A stretch of DNA of 64,000 nt. Origin: Streptomyces sp. CB01580. GTDB lineage: Bacteria; Actinomycetota; Actinomycetes; Streptomycetales; Streptomycetaceae. The translations under genes and the position numbers were made by a program. Below are positions 29,467 through 38,175 of the stretch, one piece after another (within the stretch, counting starts at the first letter, position 1; every line of letters begins with the position of its first letter). The notes beneath the pieces were generated by a model. The model was not told where the DNA came from. It did no database searches and saw only the letters and a list, made by a program, of their open reading frames with translations. The stretch covers positions 1-64,000 of the forward strand of contig NZ_LIXJ01000025.1 of NCBI RefSeq assembly GCF_001905795.1, read 5' to 3'.

Positions 29467-30846
29467 TCAGTGGATCGGCCCGGTCGCGATCCGGCGGTGC
29501 GGCAGTCGCTCGGCGGCTGCCAGGGCGTCGGCGAGACGGTCCACGACCGCCGTCGCCTGTTCGTCGGTGAGGGTGAGGGGCGGCAGGAGGCGTACGACGG
29601 TGGAGTGGCGTCCGCCGAGTTCGACGATGAGACCGCGGCGCAGGCATTCCTGCTGGACGGCGGCGGCGAGCGCGGGGGCGGGCGGTGGCTCGGGGCCGCC
29701 GTCGGGCGCGGCGGCCTCGGGGTCGACGAGCTCCACCCCGATCATCAGTCCCCGGCCCCGGACGTCCCCGACGCACGGATGGTCCGCCGCCAGGCCCTGG
29801 AGTCGGGCGAGCATCCGGGCCCCGAGCGTCGCGGCGCGCTCGGCGAGGCGGTTCTCCCGTACATAGGAGAGAGTGGCGGTTCCGGCGGCCATCGCGAGCT
29901 GGTTGCCCCGGAAGGTGCCGGCGTGCGCTCCGGGCTGCCAGGTGTCGAGCGCGGAACGGTAGACGACGACGGCGAGCGGGAGGGAACCGCCGATGGCCTT
30001 GGAGAGCACCATCACGTCGGGGGTGATCCCGCTGTGCTCGACCGCCCAGAAGGCGCCGGTGCGGCCGACGCCGGTCTGGACCTCGTCGGCGATCAGCGGC
30101 ACGGACCGGGCGCGGGTGATCTCGCGCATGCGGCGCATCCAGTCGTCGGGGGCCGGGATCACCCCGCCCTCCCCCTGGACCGGTTCCAGGATCATTCCGG
30201 CCGGGGCCGGCACGCCGCCCTTCGGATCGTCCAGGAGGTTCTCGGTCCACCGGGCGGCGATCTCCGCGCCGCGCTCTCCCCCGGTCCCGAAGGGGCAACG
30301 GTAGTCGCGGGGGAACGGCAGGCGCGTCACCCGTACGTCCTCGGCACCGCCCGAGGCGGCCAGGGCGCCCTCGGTCATGCCGTGGTAGGCGCCCGTGAAG
30401 GCGAGGAGTCCGTCGCGGCCGGTGGCGGCACGGACCAGTTTGAGGGCCGCCTCGACGGCGTCCGTCCCGGCGGGTCCGCAGAACAGGATCCGGGCGTCGT
30501 CGGCGAACCTCCGCGGCAGGGTGGCGAACAGCTCGGTGGTGAACGCGTCCTTGACCGGGGTGGCGAGGTCGAGGACGTGCAGGGGCGCGCCCGAGTCGAG
30601 CACCTTCCTGATGGCCTCCAGCACCACCGGATGGTTGTGGCCGAGCGCCAGCGTGCCGGCTCCCGAGAGACAGTCGAGATACCGCCGCCCGTCCGCGCCC
30701 TCGATGGTCATCCCCCTGGCGCGCACCGGGACGATGGGCAGTGAGCGCGCGTAGGTACGGGCGGCGGACTCGCGCATCGACTGACGGCGCAGGATCCCCT
30801 CGTACGCCGTCGGTGCTGCCACCGGAGCTGGTTCGGTCACGGCCAC
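29467..30846 (-). CDS. Diaminobutyrate-2-oxoglutarate aminotransferase-like protein (RhbA/DatA-like)
   Basis: GTG 30846 is chosen for its GGAGG (complement of 30857-30861); a second GTG is at 30840. The product has 459 residues. It is a class III PLP aminotransferase: LSGAGTLALGHNHPVV, the phosphate loop CGPAGTDAVEAALKL, AYHGMTEGALAASGG, LIADEVQTGVGRTGAFWAVE and the Schiff-base lysine in VMVLSKAIGGSLPLAVV. Subfamily features and context suggest transfer of an amino group from glutamate to aspartate semialdehyde to give 2,4-diaminobutyrate, the route to 1,3-diaminopropane-based siderophores. It is the first gene of the four-gene operon. No iron-box palindrome was found upstream. Confidence 0.88.
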   Translation of the reverse strand: MAVTEPAPVAAPTAYEGILRRQSMRESAARTYARSLPIVPVRARGMTIEGADGRRYLDCLSGAGTLALGHNHPVVLEAIRKVLDSGAPLHVLDLATPVKDAFTTELFATLPRRFADDARILFCGPAGTDAVEAALKLVRAATGRDGLLAFTGAYHGMTEGALAASGGAEDVRVTRLPFPRDYRCPFGTGGERGAEIAARWTENLLDDPKGGVPAPAGMILEPVQGEGGVIPAPDDWMRRMREITRARSVPLIADEVQTGVGRTGAFWAVEHSGITPDVMVLSKAIGGSLPLAVVVYRSALDTWQPGAHAGTFRGNQLAMAAGTATLSYVRENRLAERAATLGARMLARLQGLAADHPCVGDVRGRGLMIGVELVDPEAAAPDGGPEPPPAPALAAAVQQECLRRGLIVELGGRHSTVVRLLPPLTLTDEQATAVVDRLADALAAAERLPHRRIATGPIH

Positions 30847-31189
30847 GGCTGTCGGTCCTCCCGCTGGAACGGTTGCGTCGCACGTCGGTGGGTCGGTACG
30901 TCGGTGCGCGGACGGACGGACTCCAGGGATGAACGCCCTCCCCGGGATCCCTCGCACGTACCAACGACGCCGGGCCCGGCGGATCACGGGTATATCCGAA
31001 GATCCTTGCGGGGGTGGAACCACGGACCTGCCTCACGCCGTCCCCACCGGCACCGGCATAGTGGGGGGCCGCACCAGGTGCTCGGGCGACCTTCCGCATG
31101 CCGACAGGGCGTTCGAGGTCGTTGGCCCGCAACAGCGCCGAAGTGCCGTACCGAAGTGTTGAGTTACGAAGTCCCAGGGGGATCACCAC
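30847..31189. other. Divergent intergenic region siderophore operon / protease
   Basis: 343 bases with no gene. It must carry the siderophore operon promoter and the protease promoter. I looked for the DmdR/IdeR iron box (TTAGGTTAGGCTAACCTAA-like) and saw none. A GGATC...GATCC pair around 30972-31002 is too spaced to be convincing. Confidence 0.45.
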
Positions 31190-32410
31190 ATGCGACTCAG
31201 TCGACCGGCTCTCGCCGCACGCCGGAGGGGTGTGCGGCGTACACGCTTCTCGCTGCCGGCCGTGACCGCGGTCACCGCGGTCCTCGCGCTCACCGCCACC
31301 GCCTGCGGACCGGAGGAGGACACCGGGGGCGACAAGCCGAACGCGGCGGCGACCCAGGCGTCCGACGGCAAGATCACCATCCCGGACGATCTCAAGGAAC
31401 GGCTCAAGGACCGCGGGATCGACCTCGACCGGTGGCGGAACGGCGAGTGGAAGAACTGGGACAAGGAGAAGTGGCTGCGCGAGGCCAGGGACTTCGTCAA
31501 TCCGATCATCGAGGACCTCTGGGACCCCGACCGGATGCGGGACGCCGACAAGGCGCCGGAGCGGCCGGTCGAGAACGACATCTCGGGCGATGTCGGTGTG
31601 ACGGACCCGACGCCCGCGCCGGTGCGCGCCGTCGCCGTCGGAACGCCGTACCACTCCAGCGCCGCCGAGTCCGGGAAGCTCTTCTTCGACGGCCCCGAGG
31701 GCTCCATGGTGTGCTCCGCGACCGTGGTGAAGGACCCGGCGCACCCCGGTAAGTCGAATCTGGTGTGGACGGCGGGGCACTGTGTGCACGCGGGCAAGAA
31801 GGGCGGCTGGTACCGCAACATCGCCTTCGTGCCGTCGTACAACAACGAGGGTCTGCCCACGGCCGCGCTGAAGAAGGCGACCAGGGAGCAGATGGCCCCC
31901 TACGGCGTGTGGTGGGGGCAGTGGGCGCAGACGTCCGACCAGTGGATCTCCCAGGGGTCCTCGGTCGGTGGGCAGGGCGCGCCGTACGACTTCGCGGTGC
32001 TGCGCGTCACGCCGGAGAAGGGGTCGACGGGCAAGTCCCTGGAGGAGACGGTCGGTTCCGCGCTGCCCGTCGAGTTCGACGCCCCGGCCGTGTCGAAGAT
32101 CGGCACCATGACCGCCACCGGTTTCCCGGCGGCGCCTCCGTACGACGGCCAGAAGGCGTTCCGTTGCGAGGACGAGCCGGGCCGGCTGTCGTTGGCCGCA
32201 CAGGACCCCACGATGTACCGCATCGGCTGCACAATGACCGGCGGCGCCTCCGGCGGTGGCTGGGTCGCGACCGGCCGGGACGGCAAGCCCGCGCTGGTCT
32301 CGAACACCTCCATCGGCCCGGTGACGGCCGGCTGGCTGGCCGGACCGCGGTTCGGCAAGGAGGCCGAGGGCGTCTACGAGGCGGTCAGCAAGAAGTACGC
32401 GGGACAGTGA
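31190..32410 (+). CDS. Secreted trypsin-like serine protease, predicted lipoprotein
   Basis: ATG 31190 gives 406 residues. A twin-Arg/basic N terminus and a hydrophobic segment end in the lipobox LTATACGP, so the mature protein should start with a lipidated Cys at about residue 41. An acidic helical propeptide-like region follows (KERLKDRGIDLDRW...). The protease domain has VWTAGHCVHAG (His), GAPYDFAVLRV (Asp) and CTMTGGASGGGWVA (Ser, reversed-Gly form GASGGGW), with Cys pairs typical of the S1 fold. Substrates are unknown. It is a single gene with two strong hairpins downstream. Confidence 0.85.
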   Translation: MRLSRPALAARRRGVRRTRFSLPAVTAVTAVLALTATACGPEEDTGGDKPNAAATQASDGKITIPDDLKERLKDRGIDLDRWRNGEWKNWDKEKWLREARDFVNPIIEDLWDPDRMRDADKAPERPVENDISGDVGVTDPTPAPVRAVAVGTPYHSSAAESGKLFFDGPEGSMVCSATVVKDPAHPGKSNLVWTAGHCVHAGKKGGWYRNIAFVPSYNNEGLPTAALKKATREQMAPYGVWWGQWAQTSDQWISQGSSVGGQGAPYDFAVLRVTPEKGSTGKSLEETVGSALPVEFDAPAVSKIGTMTATGFPAAPPYDGQKAFRCEDEPGRLSLAAQDPTMYRIGCTMTGGASGGGWVATGRDGKPALVSNTSIGPVTAGWLAGPRFGKEAEGVYEAVSKKYAGQ

Positions 32411-32417
32411 GGACGAG

Positions 32418-32445
32418 CCGTCACCGGGCCGGTGTCCGGTGACGG
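32418..32445 (+). terminator. Hairpin after the protease gene
   Basis: A 10-bp perfect stem (32418-32427 with 32436-32445) and an 8-base loop begin 8 bases after the protease stop codon. Confidence 0.65.
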
Positions 32446-32520
32446 CGTCGCTTCACGGTGACGACGCCCCGTTCACGATGACGGCGTTGCGACCGGGCGC
32501 GTGACGCGCGGCCCGGCGGC

Positions 32521-32570
32521 GAAGGCCCGCTCCCCTGGAGGCACATGTGCCTTTCGGGGAGCGGGCCTTC
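32521..32570. terminator. Large nested hairpin, bidirectional terminator for protease and hflX
   Basis: A perfect 15-bp outer stem (32521-32535 with 32556-32570) encloses a loop that itself contains the 14-bp palindrome AGGCACATGTGCCT. It lies between the convergent protease and hflX genes, 33 bp beyond the hflX stop. Confidence 0.85.
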
Positions 32571-32602
32571 GGTCCGTACCGGGTGATGATTCCGCCGCGC
32601 CG

Positions 32603-34123
32603 TCAGTGCGCCACGGGAACGAACGCGGAGAGCTCCGCGGCCAGTTCCTCGTGCACCCGGGCCTTGAGGAGGGTGCCCTCCGACGTGTGCTCCTCGGAGA
32701 TCAACTCGCCCTCGGCGTGCACGCGCGAGACGAGACCGCCCCGGGTGTACGGCACGAGTGCCTCGATCTCGACCGACGGTCTGGGCAGTTCGGTGTCGAT
32801 GAGCGCGAGCAATTCGTCCATGCCGTCGCCCGTGCGTGCCGAGACGGCGATCGCGTGCTTCTCGATGCGCAGCAGTCGCTGGAGCACCAGCGGATCGGCG
32901 GCGTCCGCCTTGTTGACCACCACGATCTCGGGCACGTCCACCGCGCCGACGTCGCGGATCACCTCGCGGACCGCGGCGAGCTGTTCCTCCGGGGCCGGGT
33001 GGGAGCCGTCCACCACGTGCAGGATCAGGTCGGACTCGCCGACCTCCTCCATGGTGGAGCGGAACGCCTCGACGAGGTGGTGCGGCAGATGCCGTACGAA
33101 CCCGACGGTGTCGGCCAGGGTGTAGATCCGGCCGCTCGGCGTCTCGGCCCGGCGCACGGTCGGGTCCAGGGTGGCGAACAGCGCGTTCTCCACCAGGACG
33201 CCCGCCCCGGTGAGCCGGTTGAGCAGCGAGGACTTGCCCGCGTTGGTGTAGCCGGCGATGGCGACCGACGGCACCTTGTTGCGCTTGCGCTCCTGGCGCT
33301 TGATCTCGCGGCCGGTCTTCATCTCCGCGATCTCCCGGCGCATCTTCGCCATCTTCTCGCGGATCCGGCGCCGGTCGGTCTCGATCTTGGTCTCACCGGG
33401 GCCACGGGTCGCCATGCCTCCGCCGCCGCTGGAACCGCCGCCGCCCATCTGTCGGGACAGCGACTGACCCCAGCCGCGCAGGCGCGGCAGCATGTACTGC
33501 ATCTGTGCCAGGGAGACCTGTGCCTTGCCCTCTCGGGACTTGGCGTGCTGGGCGAAGATGTCGAGGATCAGGGCGGTCCGGTCGACCACCTTGACCTTGA
33601 CGACATCCTCCAGATGGATCAGCTGGCCGGGGCTGAGCTCACCGTCGCAGACGACGGTGTCGGCCCCTGATTCGAGGACGATGTCACGCAGCTCCAGCGC
33701 CTTGCCGGACCCGATGTAGGTGGCCGGGTCGGGCTTGTCGCGGCGCTGGTAGACGGCGTCGAGCACCTGGGCGCCCGCCGTCTCCGCCAGCGCGGCGAGC
33801 TCCGCCAGGGAGTTCTCCGCCTCGCGGGCGGTCCCCGAGGTCCACACGCCCACCAGCACCACGCGCTCCAGGCGCAGCTGGCGGTACTCGACCTCGGTGA
33901 CGTCCTCCAGCTCGGTGGAGAGACCGACCACCCGTCGCAGCGCGGCGCGCTCGGAGCGGTCGAACTGGTCGCCGTCCCTCTCTCCGTCGATCTCGTGGCT
34001 CCAGGCGACGTCCTCTTCCATCAGGGCGTCGGCCCGAAGGCCCTCTGTGAGGCTCTCGGTGGTGTTTTCCGTAGCACTCCGCGCGTACCGCGCGTCCTGG
34101 GGAAGGGAAGAAGAGGAGGTCAT
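32603..34123 (-). CDS. hflX: GTPase HflX
   Basis: ATG 34123 (preceded by AAGGAT) gives 506 residues. The N-terminal HflX domain (DAVYQRRDKPDPATYIGSGK to LILDIFAQHAKSREGKAQVS) is followed by a Gly-rich linker (GGGGSSGGGG), GPGETKIETDRRRI, a coiled coil, and the GTPase with G1 GYTNAGKSSLL, G3 DTVGF and G4 VNKAD. HflX binds the 50S subunit and splits stalled 70S ribosomes under stress. The N-terminal extension of about 70 residues is typical for Streptomyces. A perfect inverted repeat lies 35 bp upstream of the start. Confidence 0.95.
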   Translation of the reverse strand: MTSSSSLPQDARYARSATENTTESLTEGLRADALMEEDVAWSHEIDGERDGDQFDRSERAALRRVVGLSTELEDVTEVEYRQLRLERVVLVGVWTSGTAREAENSLAELAALAETAGAQVLDAVYQRRDKPDPATYIGSGKALELRDIVLESGADTVVCDGELSPGQLIHLEDVVKVKVVDRTALILDIFAQHAKSREGKAQVSLAQMQYMLPRLRGWGQSLSRQMGGGGSSGGGGMATRGPGETKIETDRRRIREKMAKMRREIAEMKTGREIKRQERKRNKVPSVAIAGYTNAGKSSLLNRLTGAGVLVENALFATLDPTVRRAETPSGRIYTLADTVGFVRHLPHHLVEAFRSTMEEVGESDLILHVVDGSHPAPEEQLAAVREVIRDVGAVDVPEIVVVNKADAADPLVLQRLLRIEKHAIAVSARTGDGMDELLALIDTELPRPSVEIEALVPYTRGGLVSRVHAEGELISEEHTSEGTLLKARVHEELAAELSAFVPVAH

Positions 34124-34157
34124 TGGATCCTTACGTCGATGGAAGTCCGTTACATCT

Positions 34158-34172
34158 GTCACAACGTGTGAC
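34158..34172. promoter_or_regulatory. Inverted repeat upstream of hflX
   Basis: GTCACA-ACG-TGTGAC is a perfect 15-bp inverted repeat 35-49 bp before the hflX ATG, where a promoter or operator is expected. Arms of this type occur in several actinobacterial operator families; the factor is unknown. Confidence 0.4.
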
Positions 34173-34311
34173 CTCTGCCGATGATTCCCGGTGCGGCGAA
34201 TCATCGGTCCGGCCGCCGTGGCGACCCGTTGATAGTGGCACGGCCGCTCCGGGCTCGTCACCCGAGTTTGCCCCGACCGGGCCGCTCTCGTGGCCGCCCG
34301 TGCGCCCCGCG

Positions 34312-35763
34312 TCACCGGCCGTCCGGGGCGGCACTGCGCCAGTCGGGGTGTCCTGGCATCGACGGGGTCCTCTCGCCGTACAGCCAGCCGTCGAGGAACG
34401 AGGTCAGATCGCGGCCCGCGATCCGCGACGCCAGCCGGACGAAGTCCGCGGTGTCCGCGGTGGAGTCCCGGTGCTTCCTCACCCAGCTCCGCTCCAGCCG
34501 GTCGAACGCGCTCGCGCCGATCTCCTGACGCAGGGCGTACAGCACCAGCGCGCTTCCGTCGTACACCACCGGCCGGAAGAGGCTGAGCTTCTTGCCCGGC
34601 TCGGGCGTCGTGGGGCGGGCCGGCGGTCCGCCCGCGGCACGCCAGCCGTCGGACCGGACGTAGGCGTCGTGCATCCGGCTCTCCAGCGACTTCCCGGCGT
34701 GCTCCTCCGCGTAGCGTGCCTCGTACCAGGTGGCGTGTCCCTCGTTGAGCCACAGGTCGGACCATGTCCGGGGCGAGACGCTGTCGCCGAACCACTGGTG
34801 GGCCAGCTCATGCACCATGATCGATTCGACGTACCAGTCGGGGTAGCCGTCCCCCACGAACAGGGACCGTTCGAAGAGGGAGATCGTCTGGGTCTCCAGC
34901 TCGAAGCCGGTCCGGGTGTCGGCGACGAGCAGTCCGTACGTCTCGAAGGGGTAGCGGCCGACCTGCCGCTCCATCCACGCGATCTGTTCCGGGGTCTTGC
35001 CGAGCCGGTGTTCCAGGCGCTCGCGGTCGGCGGTCGGGACCACGTCGCGCACCGGCAGTCCGCGCGGTCCGGTGCGGTGAAGCACGGTGGACCGGCCGAT
35101 GCCGACCTGGGCCAGTTCGGTGGCCATGGGGTGCTCGGTGCGATACGTCCAGGTGGTCGTGTCGCCGTGCCGGGCGGCGGCGACGAGCAGTCCGTTGGCC
35201 ACCACCGTGAGGCCCTTGGGCGCGGTGACCCGGAAGGTGAAGTACGCCTTGTCGGCGGGGTGGTCGTTGCCCGGGAAGACGCGGTGGGCGGCGTCGGCCT
35301 GGTTGGCCATGGCCAGGCCGTCGGCGGTGCGTACCCACCCTCCGGGGTCCTGGGCGCCCCCGGGGTCGCTGGTGTGGTGGACGGTGATGCGCAACGGCGC
35401 TCCGGGCGGGAGGTGACCTGGCGGGCTGACGACCAGGTCCTCGCCCACGGTGGCGAATTCGCTGCGCAGACCGTTGACCGTGACCGCGCGGACGGTGCCG
35501 TGGGTGAAGTCGAGGTTGATCCGGTCCAGCGGTTCGGTGGTCCGGGCGTCGATGGTGGTGACGGCGTCCATCGGTCGGCTGTTGTTGCCGTGGTAGGCCA
35601 GTCCGATGTCGTACGAGAGGACGTCGTATCCGGGGTTGCCGAGATGAGGGAAGAGCCGGTCGCCGATGCCGAGCGGCACGGGCGACGGGAGGGCGGCGGC
35701 GACGAGGGCGGCCGACGCGACGGCCAGCAGAGCGGCCCGCGCACGGCGGGAGATGAACGGCAT
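34312..35763 (-). CDS. M1 family metallopeptidase, secreted
   Basis: ATG 35763 gives 483 residues with an N-terminal signal sequence (basic SRRARAALLAV followed by Ala/Val-rich core). The zinc site is complete: IMVHELAHQWFGDSVSP, followed about 19 residues later by NEGHATWYEARYAEE. The order (beta N-domain, catalytic domain, short helical C terminus) fits small single-chain M1 aminopeptidases; the large C-terminal domain of PepN is missing, as usual in this subfamily. It would cleave N-terminal residues from peptides outside the cell. It lies between the RSH gene (upstream, 87-bp gap) and hflX. Confidence 0.88.
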   Translation of the reverse strand: MPFISRRARAALLAVASAALVAAALPSPVPLGIGDRLFPHLGNPGYDVLSYDIGLAYHGNNSRPMDAVTTIDARTTEPLDRINLDFTHGTVRAVTVNGLRSEFATVGEDLVVSPPGHLPPGAPLRITVHHTSDPGGAQDPGGWVRTADGLAMANQADAAHRVFPGNDHPADKAYFTFRVTAPKGLTVVANGLLVAAARHGDTTTWTYRTEHPMATELAQVGIGRSTVLHRTGPRGLPVRDVVPTADRERLEHRLGKTPEQIAWMERQVGRYPFETYGLLVADTRTGFELETQTISLFERSLFVGDGYPDWYVESIMVHELAHQWFGDSVSPRTWSDLWLNEGHATWYEARYAEEHAGKSLESRMHDAYVRSDGWRAAGGPPARPTTPEPGKKLSLFRPVVYDGSALVLYALRQEIGASAFDRLERSWVRKHRDSTADTADFVRLASRIAGRDLTSFLDGWLYGERTPSMPGHPDWRSAAPDGR

Positions 35764-35850
35764 GGACTACCGCTATCAGCGACGCCCGGGCGGGCAGGCG
35801 CGGCACGCGCCGCACCACTCGAACGAGGTCCCCGCGGCGCGGCGCGAGGA

Positions 35851-37947
35851 TCAGACGGCGCCCGCGGGGTGCCGGGCGCGGCTCACGTCGTACACCCCCG
35901 CCACGTCGCGCATCGCGCGCATCAGCGCCGGAAGTCCGGCGGCGTCGGGGAGTTCGAGCGTGTAGGTGTGCCGGACGCGCTGCTCACTGGGGGGTTCGAC
36001 GGTGGCGGACACGACGGCCGCCCCCGCCGTCGCGATCGCCTCGGTGAGGTCGGCGAGCAGCCGGGGGCGGCCGAACGACTCGGCGACCAGCGTGACCCGG
36101 CACGCGGCCGCCTCGCCCCAGCGGACGCCGACCGACGTCCGGCCGGTGGACCGCATCCGGGCCGCCCCGGGACACTCCCGCCGGTGCACGGTGACCGTGC
36201 CGCCGCGGACGACGAAGCCGGTGACGTCGTCGGGGGGCACGGGGGTGCAGCAGCCCGCGAGGCGCACGGTGGCGTCCGGCCGGTCCACCACGGCGCCCGC
36301 GGTCGCAGGGGTCCCCTGGGGCTGCGGTTCGGGCCTGGGTCCGGACGGCCGGCCGCCGTGCGGTCCCTGGGGCGGCTCGGGGTGGGCTTCCAGCCAGCCG
36401 GCGATGGCGATCCGGGCCGCGGGGGTCCGGGCGTGGTCGAGCCAGGCGCGCGAGGGGCCGGAACCGGCGTCCTCGGCGAGCAGCGGCTGCACCGTGTCGC
36501 CGTCGCTCAGCATGGTGCCGAGGGTGGCGAGCCGGCCGTTGACCCGGGCGCCGACGCAGTTGTGCGCCCGGTCCCCGTACTGCGCGTAGGCGGCGTCGAC
36601 GCAGCTGGCTCCGGCGGGCAGTCCGAGCGTGCCGCCGTCGGTGCGGAAGACCGTGATCTCTCCGTCCTGGGCGAGGTCGGCGCGGAGCGTGGTCCAGAAC
36701 GTGTCGGGGTCCGGTGCCGACTGCTGCCACTGCAGGAGCCTGGACAGCCAGCCGGGCCGGGTCGGGTCGGCGCGTTCCCCGTCCGCGGGTTCGGCGGCCT
36801 GGGGTCCGAAGCCGCCGTCCGCCGCGTACGGGTTGCCGAGGGCGATGACGCCGGCTTCGGCGACCTTGTGCATCCGGTGCGTGCGGACGAGGACTTCGGC
36901 GACCGCGCCCTCGGGGCCGACGACGGCGGTGTGCAGCGACTGGTAGAGGTTGAACTTGGGCGCGGCGACGAAGTCCTTGAACTCGGAGATCACCGGGGTG
37001 AAGCAGGTGTGCAGCTCGCCGAGCACGGCGTAGCAGTCGGCGTCCTCACCGACGAGGACCAGCAGGCGTCCGAAGTCGGTGCCGCGCAGTTCGCCGCGTT
37101 TGGTCCTGACCCGGTGCACGGAGAAGTGGTGGCGCGGTCTGATGAGGACCTCGGCGGGGATGCCCGCCTCCCGCAGCACCGCCGCGACGTTCTCGGCGAT
37201 GGGGGCGAGCGGGTCGGGTCCGGCGGCGGCGATCAACGCCCGGGTCCGTTCGTACTCCTCCGGGTGGAGGATCGCGAACACGAGGTCTTCGAGTTCGGTC
37301 TTGAGCACCTGCACGCCGAGCCGTTCGGCGAGCGGGATCAGCACGTCACGGGTGACCCGGGCGATCCTGGCCTGCTTCTCCGGGCGCATCACACCGAGGG
37401 TCCGCATGTTGTGGAGCCGGTCGGCGAGCTTGATCGACATCACCCGGACGTCGTCGCCGGTGGCCACCAGCATCTTGCGGAAGGTCTCGGGTTCGGCCGC
37501 CGCGCCGTAGTCGACCTTCTCCAGTTTGGTGACGCCGTCGACGAGGTAGCAGACCTCCTTGCCGAACTGCTCCCGCACCTGATCGAGCGTCACTTCGGTG
37601 TCCTCGACGGTGTCGTGGAGCAGCGAGGCGGTCAGTGTCGTGGTCTCGGCGCCGAGTTCGGCGAGGATCAGGGTGACGGCGAGGGGGTGCGTGATGTACG
37701 GCTCGCCGCTCTTGCGCATCTGCCCGCGGTGCGAGGACTCCGCGAGCAGATAGGCGCGGTGCAGGATGGAGAGGTCGGCATCGGGGTGGTGGGCGCGGTG
37801 CGCCTCGGCGACATGGCCGATCGCGTCGGGCAGTCGGTCACGGGGTACGGAGCCGAGGAGCGCGACGCGGCCGAGCCTGCGGAGGTCGATCCGGGGGCGG
37901 CCCCGCCTGCGGATGGGAGTACCAGGGTTGGCGGCCTCTGCGCTCAT
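35851..37947 (-). CDS. RelA/SpoT homologue, (p)ppGpp synthetase/hydrolase (RshA-like)
   Basis: ATG 37947 with GGAGG 8 bases upstream gives 698 residues. The HD hydrolase domain is intact (ASLLHDTVEDTEV, IKLADRLHNMRTL). The synthetase domain keeps its acidic residues (RGTDFGRLLVLVGED and GAVAEVLVRTHRMHKVAEAG) and the SEFKDFVAAPKFNLYQSLHT region. A TGS domain (EITVFRTDGGTLGLPAGA), a Cys-rich CCTPVPPDDV segment and a C-terminal ACT domain follow. It is the second, shorter RSH found in Streptomyces besides RelA. It makes and breaks the stringent-response alarmone. The synthetase core is more divergent than in RelA. Confidence 0.88.
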   Translation of the reverse strand: MSAEAANPGTPIRRRGRPRIDLRRLGRVALLGSVPRDRLPDAIGHVAEAHRAHHPDADLSILHRAYLLAESSHRGQMRKSGEPYITHPLAVTLILAELGAETTTLTASLLHDTVEDTEVTLDQVREQFGKEVCYLVDGVTKLEKVDYGAAAEPETFRKMLVATGDDVRVMSIKLADRLHNMRTLGVMRPEKQARIARVTRDVLIPLAERLGVQVLKTELEDLVFAILHPEEYERTRALIAAAGPDPLAPIAENVAAVLREAGIPAEVLIRPRHHFSVHRVRTKRGELRGTDFGRLLVLVGEDADCYAVLGELHTCFTPVISEFKDFVAAPKFNLYQSLHTAVVGPEGAVAEVLVRTHRMHKVAEAGVIALGNPYAADGGFGPQAAEPADGERADPTRPGWLSRLLQWQQSAPDPDTFWTTLRADLAQDGEITVFRTDGGTLGLPAGASCVDAAYAQYGDRAHNCVGARVNGRLATLGTMLSDGDTVQPLLAEDAGSGPSRAWLDHARTPAARIAIAGWLEAHPEPPQGPHGGRPSGPRPEPQPQGTPATAGAVVDRPDATVRLAGCCTPVPPDDVTGFVVRGGTVTVHRRECPGAARMRSTGRTSVGVRWGEAAACRVTLVAESFGRPRLLADLTEAIATAGAAVVSATVEPPSEQRVRHTYTLELPDAAGLPALMRAMRDVAGVYDVSRARHPAGAV

Positions 37948-38175
37948 GGGGGGTACCTCCGGCGACGTCGACCGGCAGGGGTAAGGCGCGGTCGCACCTC
38001 CGGGCCGGTGCTTGATGCTACCGAGCCCACCACGTGGCGGAGTCCGCCTCTTGCCCAGCGTGAAACGGATCACCCATTCGAGCGAAGCCTTGGGCCTTGC
38101 CGTTTCGGTCATGTCAGGCATCGCCCGTACGCCACCGCCCGGCCGGTGCGCGGCGGTGGCGCCCGCTCGGGCCGT

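Noticed and set aside
30847..31189. Possible iron box (DmdR/IdeR site) for the siderophore operon
   Set aside because: No sequence close to TTAGGTTAGGCTAACCTAA was found on either strand in the upstream region.
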